DNA of 64,000 nucleotides from Macrotrachela quadricornifera (lineage: Eukaryota; Rotifera; Eurotatoria; Philodinida; Philodinidae), in assembly GCA_022393335.1 (NCBI GenBank), contig JAJEKB010020160.1, positions 391,370-455,369 on the forward strand, given 5' to 3'. Position numbers and translations under genes: made by a program. The notes below the pieces were generated by a model that was given only the letters and a program-made list of their open reading frames with translations, searched no databases and had not been told where the DNA came from. Positions 23,690-34,234 of the stretch are shown in pieces. Within the stretch, counting starts at the first letter, position 1. Each line of letters begins with the position of its first letter.

Positions 23690-24451
23690 CTTTATTTCTT
23701 TTCGTTCATTTGATGATGAACTTGAACGTGTTGTTGTTGTTGTTAATGATAAAATTTGTTTACGAGCACGACGACGACGTTTACGATTTGTACTTGATGA
23801 TGATATATTAATAGAACCTTCTTCACTTGAATGATTAATTGTTGATGGTAGTATAATTGATGGTGAAAGAATAGACGAAGGTTTTGATGGAGATTTTAAT
23901 CGATTTGAAGAAATTTTTGATGATATTGTTATTGATACAACATGTCTTTTTATTGGACTTATTACTTCAATACTTGTTTTAATAGGAGAATATCCATTTG
24001 ATTTTATTTGTAAAGATTTTGTTGTATGTAAATTTTCATAATCATCATCATTAGATTCAATACCTGTTTGAATATTTAATGAGGGTTTAACAATTATTTG
24101 ATTAGATGTTTTTGTTTGAGGAGAAGATGATGTTGCAGCTAAATATTGTTCACATTCAAGTGTTAATGCACGAAATAAATCATCTAATGTTGAAGAATTT
24201 AAAAGTGGTTGATATGGATTTTGTTTATCTGATTGATCATCTTGATGATGTTTCATAGATGGAGAATCTTGGGTAGATGATAATAATGGTACTGTTGTTA
24301 CTATAGTTGAAGGATATGAATCGTTATTAGAAAATGTCACTTTAGATATTGGTTGTATTGAAGTTTCTTGATTAAGTCCATTGGAAGATAAAGATGATGA
24401 ATTTTTATAAATATCAGTTAAAAGAAAATCAAGTCGATTTGTTGCATTCAT
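23243..24451 (-). CDS. low-complexity Ser/Asn-rich protein (402 aa)
   Basis: A single open frame of 402 codons with its own start and stop. It begins MNATNRLDFLLTDIYKNSSS, and residues near 85-100 form a helix (LDDLFRALTLECEQYL). The rest is Ser/Thr-rich and probably disordered, with a basic cluster NRKRRRRARKQ (a likely nuclear-localisation signal), a run of 12 Asn encoded by ATT/ATT (antisense) repeats at about 23661-23692, and several RRxS sites. No domain is recognised. Uninterrupted length and synonymous third-position A/T bias support real coding. It could be a nuclear regulatory protein, but this is a guess from composition. Confidence 0.65.
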
Positions 24452-25578
24452 TTTCTAATAATAAAACTGAAATAAGAAAAAATATATTTACATAAAATTA
24501 TTTTCTTATATACTCACCATTATTTATGTAATTATATATATGAAAATTATATTGCTTACAATCCAAATTATGTACTAGTCATTCATATTAGTTGAGTTAA
24601 GAGTAATAATAACAACAAGAATAATAGACATATATCGTCAGGAGAAAAAAAAACCTAGCATCGTTTTCTTTTTCCTTGTCAATGTAAAGAACCGCGAAGG
24701 AAAAGAAAAGAAGGTCATCCTAGCTTTACTTTTCTGATGGAATAATCAAGGATGATAACGCGTATATTTTCTTTTCCAACAAATAGTAGACGAACTCCAG
24801 TAAAAAAAAGAAGACGGCACATAAAAAAATCAAGAAAAAGAAGAAGAAGAAGCAAATAAATACAAGAAAGATAAATAGCTGATTATCATCATTTGTGTCT
24901 ATCAACCAAATCTTTCTATAATAACGACATTGAATATCAATAATGTTGAACAGATGAAAAGTTTTTCCGATGACTGATGAACTCTATTTGTATTCTTCTT
25001 TATTTTTATAATATATAAAGAGAAGAATGTAGCATTACTAATTTATTCATATCTCTTTGAATATGTATATGTATATATATATAGATCGCAGACATATACA
25101 CTCAAACAATATTAAGACAAGAATTCATCATCACTTATTATTCATTCTTCTTCTTCGTTATGCATACTCAATATTCTATTAAACATAGTAACATTCTTCT
25201 CGACAATAATTGTGTTCTAACTGTTGTCTCAATCTTTTCTTCTTTTTTCTTTTTTTCCTTCTCATATTCTATTCAATGTCAATAGGCTTGTTTAGCATAA
25301 GGATGAATCGTTGAGAATCTTCCTGCTATCAGCTATAATTATAGATCAGGGATATATACCAACAATGTCTTGTGTAATAATTGATTGCAAAGTGTGAGAA
25401 ATATGTATTATTGTACACAATATGTCCATTATATAAATAGATTTTGAATGTCATTAACATATTATATTTAATCTGATGCTCGGAATAGTTTTATTTAGAA
25501 TCTTAAATAAACTAAAACTACGTTTATATAGGCAAAAGAAAAAAACCAAAACGGAATGGTCAAAATAAATAAATAAAT
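24452..25578. other. intergenic, nothing recognised
   Basis: Contains A/G-rich tracts (24815-24855) and C/T-rich tracts (25140-25265). No gene seen. Confidence 0.4.
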
Positions 25579-28500
25579 TTATTTTTTTATTGTTTTTTCA
25601 CTCCATGATATTCCTTCACGTTTAAGTTCATTTAATATTGGTTTATAAATTGTACGTTTAACTGGTACAACAACACCACGATCATGAATTTCATCTACAC
25701 AAAAAAAAAACGAAATTTTTTTTTTCATTAAAATTATTATTTAAAAAAAAAACTTACTAGCAAGAAGCATTCGAGTAGCAATAGCAGCTGGTAAACCAAC
25801 AGTTTTTGCCATAGCTGAATATTTTTGATCACCATAAACAACCATATCTATAGTTTTTAATTCACCTTCGCCTTGAGATAATGATGGCCATGTAACACCA
25901 ACTTGATGATGAAGAATAACAATATCACGTTCATTAGGCCCATAAGCTAAACGTTTAGCTAAATAGGCACTTAACGTATCTAGTGGATTAGAATGTTTTT
26001 CAATAAGTGTATCATCTGAGATAAGACCAAGTCTAATTAAAATAAAAAAATTTTAAAAATAGAAAAAAAACTGATTTTATTTTACTGTTCAATAGTTTGT
26101 AATTGATTTTCATTTTGTAATCGTTCATATATCATATTACGAAGTGTATTAGTTGATACATCACGTTTTAATTTTAATAAATCACATATAAATTCTTTCC
26201 ATGTTAAATCATCATTTGATTGTAAACTTGAATGTGGTTGATCACTAAGTAATCCAAGATTTATTAATCCAAGTACATTTTGACAAAAACCCTTTTAATT
26301 AAATATATATATATATATATTAAATTATTTTTTATTAATATTACTTTATATCTTAATGTTCCTCGAAGTATTGTATGTACTGTATCAAGTTGTAATGAAT
26401 CAATATATGTTGTACTATCTCGATTTGGATAACATTCAAGATTAAAAGCTGGAAGAAAATTCGCTGTTTTACATCCGTTTTCTATTACACCACCATTAGC
26501 TTCAAGTTGAACAATCTAATTTAAATAAAATAATATTAAATAGAAAAATTTTTTTTTTATAATAATTAATATTTCTTTTTTTTATCTTTTACTTTGCTTT
26601 TTAATAAATATTTAGCTGGATTAAGTAAAGCTGTAAGAACACCACGAGGTGACCAACTAAATTTATATCGTAATGGATTATCAGCAAATTCTGGTGCTGG
26701 TAAACCACCACAGTATGATACATATGAATCTATACGACCACCATCATCACGAATTATTTCAAATAATTCCATTGCAAGCATATGATCAATACCAGGATCT
26801 AATCCAACTTCATTTAATAATGTTACACCAGCAGCTGAAGCTCTAGAAATAAAACATACTGATTATATTAAATTTAGATTTTTTATTTTTCTTTTCATAC
26901 TCATCATGTAAAGCTTTCATTTTTGGTGATACATAACTCGTTGTTACTAAATGACGACGATGTTTTATACATAATGAAGCTACATTAGGATGGAGTCCAA
27001 ATGGTAAAAGTGATATAACACAGTCATGTTCTTTAACTAATTTATCCAGTTCACTTTGGCTACGTGTTATATCAAGTAATAATGGTGTTGTTCGAGGATT
27101 TACTGATGCAAGACGATCAGCTTCTTGTTTTATTGCGCTAACAGCTGTTACATGTACTTGTTCATTACGTGTTAAATATTCAACAACAGGACCACTAACA
27201 AAACCAGCACCTAATACAAGTATACGTTTTTCAGTGGATGGCATTGTTAATTTTAACCTGAAGTAAAAAAAAGAAAAGAACAGTGAAAATATATGGTAAT
27301 CAGAATAGAATTTTGAGTTTTTTAATGTACTTTTGCTGTTCACGTAATTGTGTTATATAAGTATATTTTGGTGTTAACTGTCCATTTGCTGTTAAAGCTG
27401 CCTATATGGAAAAAGAATCGTTATTGATACAAATAAAACAGGTGCTAATAAGGCTTCTCCGTCAGTAAAACTTAAGTGGAGAATGTGGGTAACTGCACAA
27501 GCTTTGTCAATGCCAAAATATGATACCCTACGATATCCTTTAATCCTAAATTTACGGCTCGCGTATAGGAAATCGTAATAAATAATAATCGCATTTAGCT
27601 GTTTTTCGATCAGTTGCAATGCGAGAAATAATAAATCCGAATCATTAATCACTTTATGAGAATATTTTCAGCTGTTTATTAGTGCTCTTTGCATCTCATC
27701 AATATAAGCCATATTGAGATGCATACGTGATTGAATTTAAAGCAAACAAAACAATAACGTGTGTAAATAATTGTTTATTCTGTGCATGTCTCTGGTATAA
27801 GCATTACATACAAGATATCTACGATCATATGAGCGATTTGTCTATGTGAGGATGAGGATTATCTAAAATCAAGTTATACAGGTTATAATCTATCAATATG
27901 ATGGAGTTTTGAATCGATTGTACTTCCATACACTATCCTCATTTCATTACACGGAAGAAAGCTACATGTATATGATTGTAAGAATTTGATTTTGTCTTCT
28001 TTAATTTGCATTAGATATGCATGTGTTAAATACATTTATAACGATGTTTCGGAAACTGAATACATTTGTAGTTTCAAAAGCATTTTAAAAAAAGAGATTA
28101 TCACATGCATCGCTTCAAAGAGTCATTCATATTAAAATTCTAGAGAAGTTTTTTTCTTGTTTCTTTCTAAATATGAACGAAATTAGAAACGAGAAACAGT
28201 GTTAAAAAATCAGCTAAAGTCACTATAAACATTCTAAGATTAATCGATTTAGAATTGATAAACGGTAAACTTAATCAATTTTAATCGATTAACAATAGTA
28301 TCGTTCTTTTATTAACCGTAGTAGTCCCAAGCAGGTCATTTTTGATCCACGCTCGAAAAATGCTCGATATCAGCTGACATCATCGATTGCTTTGCACGTT
28401 CTTCTATATGTTGCATTCTTCTATTTTCACTACATCATATGCACTTCTATATCTATTCTTCTATTCTTCCATAATATCGTATGCACTCTTCCATGATGTC

Positions 28501-31500
28501 AGATTCGTATTACGTTTTCAATATACTCCGTTACATTGGACGACAACTTGATCAACAACGACAAAAACAGGTTGGTACCAATGTAGTTTTAGACTTGTTA
28601 AAATCATTCTGCGGTTCGAACAGAACTCCTGGCGGAAAATATTCTATCAAAATCCAGATTATTTTTTATTATTCCGGCGCGATCCAGACTATTTTTTGAA
28701 TAATCCGATTTTGTTACAGAAATTCGATTAAAAATGATGATCATTCTTATATGGACATTAAAAAAATCTTTTTCGAATCATTGAAATCCGTTATTCGGAT
28801 TACAATCAGATTTCAACTAAATTTCTAATTCAAACAATCGATTTCTTCGATTTCAATCCTGATTCAAATCTATTGAAATCATTATCTATGATTTAGTTTA
28901 GGTGGAAACCAAAATAATCTATTATCCTTGATTTCAAATCTGATTGAAATCATAAGTTATGATAGAGTTGATATTGAAATCGGAGAAATCGATTGTTTGA
29001 ATTAGAAATTTAATTAAAATCTGATTGCAACCTGAATAACGGATTTCAATGATTCAAAAAAGATTTTTTTAATGTCAAAATAAGAATGATCATCATTTTC
29101 AATCGAATTTCTGTGAAAATTGGATTATTCAAAAACATAATCTGGATTTTGTTAGAATATTTTTCACTGAGGACCAACTGAAACCGAATATAATCGGTTC
29201 ACGTTGAAGTTGATTAAAAACGTTTAGACTCTTACTCGAATATTAAGAATTTGTGGAAGGTAAAGGAAGTTAATCGATCTCAGTGGAAATAGACATAGAT
29301 CAATTAAGTTTTTAATGGATTGGGCAGGTTTTCTGAGAGAAAATCTATTTTAATCTATTGTTTTAATTTTAATCCAGTATAATTGATTATTTTGGCTTTA
29401 ATCAATTTTAATCGATTTCTAATGTAATTGCGCCATCTCATTTTTCAAAAATTTATATAGGAGTTCTAACTTTAATATACCTGTCTGACTTGAGCACAGT
29501 GGTAACTTTATAGTTTGTTAACACTGAAAGTTGGAAGAATCATAGGCTTATCGAGGGTTTCGCGATCGAATCTCAAGAAAAACGCTATTTCTCGATATAC
29601 CTGATTCAAATCGATCAAGGGGTAAGTGCTATACCAAAATCAGCTTTAGAGGTGATCACAGATTAAAACCGATTATCCAATAATCATTAACGATAATTGA
29701 TGAGAAGCACCTGACGAAAAATTTTAGGATGAAATCTTGCAAATGCTGTAATGATAATCAAGGTTATCAATCTGATTATTGTATCAAAATCGATTTCTAT
29801 GATTATAATGGATTAAAAATCCGATTGCAATATATTATAATCCGGATGATGGTGCAGAATAATCAGGTTGATAATTTTGATTATCATTACAGGATTTACT
29901 AGATTTAATCCTAAGATTTTCCACTGGGTCTGTTATATTTGATAACTTTTTCACAAGTGTTCAACTTGCTAAAGAACTTCAAACGAAGATAGTTATTGTT
30001 ATAGGAACGTTACGTAAAATCAAACCAGAATTCCTTGTGAATTCCAGTCAAACAAAAGTCGCGAAATTAGTTCATTCCTTTTTGCTTTTCAAGATTACTT
30101 AAAATTAGTCTCATTTGTTCCCAAATAAAATAAAGTAGTTTTATTGTTGTTTTCAAAGTATCATGACAATCTCGTCGACAAGAAAAGCGGAAAATCGAAT
30201 ATTATCCTGGAATATAATAAAACAAAAGGAGTTGTTGATACTTTTATATTGCTGGTATAAGCGTATTGATCATATGGAAAGAAAAAGATATCCTAATTGC
30301 AATCAGAACAAAAGATGTAAACGTTCATTCCTTGAAGAACTAGGAATGAGTTTAGTCACAACTCTTCTTTCACAAATTCACATAAAGACATTCAAAACGT
30401 ATTAGCTGTTTTTAGCTATCTCATGATAGATGAAGAATTATAAGAAGCAAATGAAAATTCTACAAAGTCCAAGCGAAAACAATGCGTATCATGCACTTTT
30501 CTAAGGAAAAAAGGGCCTCAAATAAGTGTTACAAATGTTCAAAATTTGTTTGTGACAAGCATTCTGTAAAACGTATGTTTTGTATTATTTGTTGAAAATA
30601 GAGAAAGATAGTCATTATGATAATTCTTTTTATCAAATCAGATATATTAATAGCATATTTATAAGTGAAATAATCATGATGTGAAACCAAGGGGGAAAAA
30701 GCGGATCCTTGGATCCTTGGTTCCTCGTGGATCCTCATGGATCCTTGGATCCTAATGGATCCTCGTGGATCCTTGGATCCTTCTGGATCCTACGATAAAA
30801 CTAATATATTTTAATGATACTACGTCAAGGAAGAGAACGCTGTACCTGTATCGTTGGATCCACTCGAGCCTTACAAAAATATTGATATGTGTCAATGATA
30901 CTACTTAGTGTTATTAAAATATATTCATTTTATCGTAGGATCCAGCAGGATCCAAGGATCCAAGAGGATCCGTCAGGATCCAAGGATCCATGAGGATCCG
31001 TTAGGATCCAAGGATCCATGAGGATCCAAGGATCCAGGATCCGCTTTTTCCCCCTTGTGTGAAACTATATCATATCAGCCAAGTGCAAAAAAGACTTAGA
31101 ACTACTAGGATTGTATAAAATCTGATTTTTTTTTTGCATATTTTCTTTATATAGCAATTAAGCAAAAATGACAAGCAGTAAGTCGACAATTATACTTCTT
31201 ACATTCAGTAGTGCTAATGAAAGATTATAACAAGGACTTTGCATATTGATTTGAAAGACTAGTATAAGATTTCTGAATAAGAATTTTTGATTATTTTTGT
31301 ACCTGTATTGTAATGGATATAATTCTAACTTCGACGAACAGAGAATACTTTTTTCAGATCACTGCAATTTTAATTTTAGTTGATTGAATAATGATTTTAT
31401 TTTTATATCTTTGAAAATTTCTTAATTGACTTACATCTCGAATAACACGTGGTATATTACTTTGTTTTTGAAAATCTTTTTTTGCATCTACTTCAAGTAA

Positions 31501-33219
31501 TTGTGGTATTAATGGAAGTAATTTTGATCCAAAATAAACAGTTGCTTCTAATGGTAATTGTGTTGGCATATTATCAATTGAACAAATTAATACACCAGGA
31601 CCATCAAAACTAATTTTCAATGAAATAAAATAACTTTGTTTTTTTTTGTTTTCTATATAATTTATTTAATACCTTTCGACAGATGTATTTGTTTTAGGAT
31701 TATATAATAAAAATGGATGATCAATACTTGTAGTATTTTGAACTATTTCAATACTGCCACCTTTATCAGCTGTTATATCACAGATAGCTAAAAGTCGATG
31801 AGGTAATCGTGGACAACCAGATTTTGGATCATTTTGTGTCCATTCAGGTGGTGGAGTTAATAATTGATTAGCATTACTAATACGAAGTAATTTCGGTTGA
31901 GATTGTTCCCAATAAATTCCATTAATTATACATGAAGCATATGGAGCAATCTATAGAAACTTATATATTTACAAGTGAATTAATCAAACAAGCAAAACTA
32001 CGAAAAATTAAGTGTCGTATTTAGCAATAAATTTTATGCTCGATATAGATATGCTTTTTTTTATTTTACCTTTTATATGTAATGTTCTGAATAAAATTTA
32101 TATTTATTAAAAAAGAGAAAATTTTTCAATGAAAATAACTAACTTGTGTTTTAAATGTTGATGTATATCTTTCAGGATGTTTAAGAAATTCTTTTTCATC
32201 ATATTGTCCTGTTTCTTTATTAACTAAATGATCTTTACGTAGAATAACACATCCATAAACTTTATTAATTGCTTTAAAAAAAAAATAATAAATTCATAAA
32301 TTAAATAATAATACAAAAAGAAAAATTATTTACCACCATGTTGTGCAACTTGTGGTAGAGCTTTTGGATCAATATATTCAAATGGTAATTCTCGAAAGAC
32401 TTCTTGCGCACCCTAAATCTTATATGTTAATCTATATTTAAAAATCTGTTTTATTTTTATTTTTACTTGAGAAACATTTCCAGCACCAGTAAAAACAATA
32501 GTCAATGGTCCAACAGATTTCGGCATAAGACCTAAAGCAATTTCATATCCAGCGTCTCGAATAGCCATTCGAGCTTGTTCATTATTTCGATAATTATGTG
32601 CTGGACCAATATGCTAAATATATAAATATTTATTTCAATAGAAAAAAAAAAAAATTTCTTTCATATTTACCATAAATGGTGTATGATGACCAAGTGCAAG
32701 AAATCTTAAACCAAGTCCATGTAAAATATTTATCATTCCAACAACTCCAGCATATTTTCCAAATGCAACTAAACGAACACCTTGATCATCAACAATTTTT
32801 TCATAATCAATTAATGTTATATTTTTTTCTAAACAAGCATCTAATAATGCCATATTATCTTTTTGAGCTTTATGTGTATGTGAAAACATAACATAAACTT
32901 TATTTGGTAATAATAAATCAACAGGAACTTGTTTAACACCAAGTATAGCTGATGCTTCACTTAAATCTTCTTGAACAATAGCACCTGCTTGTACATATGA
33001 TGAAATTGGAAAAGCACGACGATTAGATGCTTGAATAAGAACTTTTATATTATGTCTTTTAACAAGTTGTCGAACTTGTTCAGGTGCTAAAGGAGCACGA
33101 CGTTCCCATGGTGATTGATCTTCACGACGAATAGCGATTACATGTTTTGAACGAGAAGGATAAAATGATGTAAAACGTGATAAATTATTATTTAATTTAA
33201 AACTTGATCGAAGAAACAT
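25579..33219 (-). CDS. AASS: alpha-aminoadipic semialdehyde synthase, bifunctional LKR/SDH (933 aa, 13 exons)
   Basis: First two steps of lysine breakdown in mitochondria: lysine-ketoglutarate reductase, then saccharopine dehydrogenase. Exons (minus): 33219-32671, 32613-32467, 32412-32334, 32271-32144, 31950-31673, 31609-31435, 27401-27331, 27257-26901, 26842-26593, 26515-26345, 26291-26086, 26032-25758, 25694-25579; all phases agree and the length is close to human (926). The N-terminus [16 protein letters not shown] is Arg-rich without acids, a good mitochondrial presequence. LKR part (about 27-450): [66 protein letters not shown] part (about 477-933): [18 protein letters not shown] (NAD site), [46 protein letters not shown]. 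Exons 6 and 7 are separated by a 4,033-bp intron full of repeats, exactly at the LKR/SDH linker. Confidence 0.95.
28636..29165. repeat. fold-back element, arms about 190-220 bp
   Basis: The left arm (28636-28857) and right arm (28973-29165) are inverted copies. Shared segments include AAATTCGATT, ATGATGATCATTCTTAT, TCATTGAAATCCGTTATTC, and TTTCTAATTCAAACAATCGA. The left arm has an extra segment of about 30 bp (28668-28698, near GGCGCGATCC). The 115-bp loop itself has weaker self-complementarity. It lies in AASS intron 6 with no coding content: a non-autonomous MITE/fold-back element. No target duplication was identified. Confidence 0.75.
29711..29940. repeat. second fold-back repeat in AASS intron 6
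   Basis: The left arm, from about 29711 (GAAAAATTTTAGGATGAAAT, then CTGTAATGATAATCAAGG), pairs with the inverted right arm ending near 29940 (GGAAAATCTTAGGATTAAAT, then CTGTAATGATAATCAAAA). Arms are about 75 bp with roughly four in five bases matching, and the loop is about 80 bp. It differs in sequence from the fold-back at 28636-29165, though both are rich in AATCnGATT words. Confidence 0.65.
30680..30687. other. 8-bp target-site duplication, left copy
   Basis: TGTGAAAC directly abuts the left end of the hAT-type MITE and is repeated exactly at 31058-31065. Confidence 0.85.
30688..31057. mobile_element. 370-bp hAT-type MITE made of GGATCC arrays
   Basis: The terminal inverted repeats are perfect for at least 21 bp; the outer 17 bases are CAAGGGGGAAAAAGCGG, followed by a GGATCC. 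Flanking 8-bp duplications TGTGAAAC (30680-30687, 31058-31065) are exact. An 8-bp duplication with C-A...T-G ends is the hallmark of the hAT superfamily. The subterminal parts are tandem arrays of 9-11 bp units centred on GGATCC (about 22 sites in all, 9 left, 12 right, 1 central), in mirror orientation so the whole element can fold on itself. There is no coding capacity; it depends on a transposase elsewhere. Exact duplications suggest recent insertion into the AASS intron. Confidence 0.9.
31058..31065. other. 8-bp target-site duplication, right copy
   Basis: TGTGAAAC immediately after the right inverted repeat; partner of 30680-30687. Confidence 0.85.
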
Positions 33220-34234
33220 CTGAAATAGATGTTTATTATTATAATCATCATTACAAATATCGATCAAACCAAAGAAAAATAATCTTTACATTATTGAATT
33301 ATTTTTCATAATATCATAAAAATTATCATTCTTTTCAATTGTATTTGTGTTTACACTTACAAAATATATCAATGCCATCATTATTATTTAAAGACACAAT
33401 ATAATAGAAATAAACCAATATTTATACTTTTATCAATAGTTAATTGATGTATATTATATCATTTAAATGATGTTTAAAAATTATATGTTATACATAAATT
33501 TGAATATATCTCTTTATACTAGCTAATATAATGTAAATATAGAGTTATGTAATAAATAATACATACATTTTTGATTTATTATTATTATTATATATAAAAA
33601 GAATTTATTAATCAAAAAAAAAATTAATAATTTTTAAAATAATAAAAAGTAAGTCAAAATGATGTTTCAATTTATGAACGCCATACCCTCCGTAATTTAT
33701 AAACTGGTAAAGCACAGCAACGAGTTACAATGATTTTGCACATACATGATTGTCATTGATTTTTACTGATATTTTCATAAAAGTTCGTATTTTAGCGACA
33801 ACTATTGCTTAATACATTCATTAACTCTATGGGAATATCTACATTGGCAGAAATGAAAATACATCAAAACTTATATTCAAGAAAATAAGTATGCTTTATT
33901 CATTATTCGAAATTTATTTAGTTCTACTGTACAAAAAATATCTCAAAAAAAAAATTTCTTTACGAATTATTTAACTTGATTAATTAAAAAATTATGTATA
34001 TCAGTTCCCAATGACGTTATATTATATACATATGTAGAGTATGATTCATAAATGATAGTATCCTTAATGCTCCCATGCATCTATTTTTAGTCACCCAAAT
34101 ACATATCACAATTGCGACCTTCATAATGCACACATGTGCACTTATTCATCATTCTGTTTATTCTTTTCGCTTCGTTTCTACGATTCTCATTAATAATCCA
34201 AAAAAAATGATGTTATTTTTATAAATTTGAAATT
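33220..34234. other. intergenic between divergent AASS and SLC33A1-like genes
   Basis: About 1 kb shared upstream region of two divergently transcribed genes. The AASS start codon is preceded directly by ATTTCAG, an acceptor-like sequence. Nothing else recognised. Confidence 0.4.

Noticed and set aside
23655..23700. Trinucleotide ATT array as a CRISPR-like or satellite repeat.
   Set aside because: It is a plain microsatellite coding for poly-Asn in the Ser/Asn-rich protein.
26594..26785. Plus-strand open frame of 63 codons.
   Set aside because: Exact antisense of AASS exon 9; composition mirrors the real gene.
30529..30738. Minus-strand 69-codon frame.
   Set aside because: Its start lies in the GGATCC repeat of the hAT MITE and the rest is AT-rich intron.
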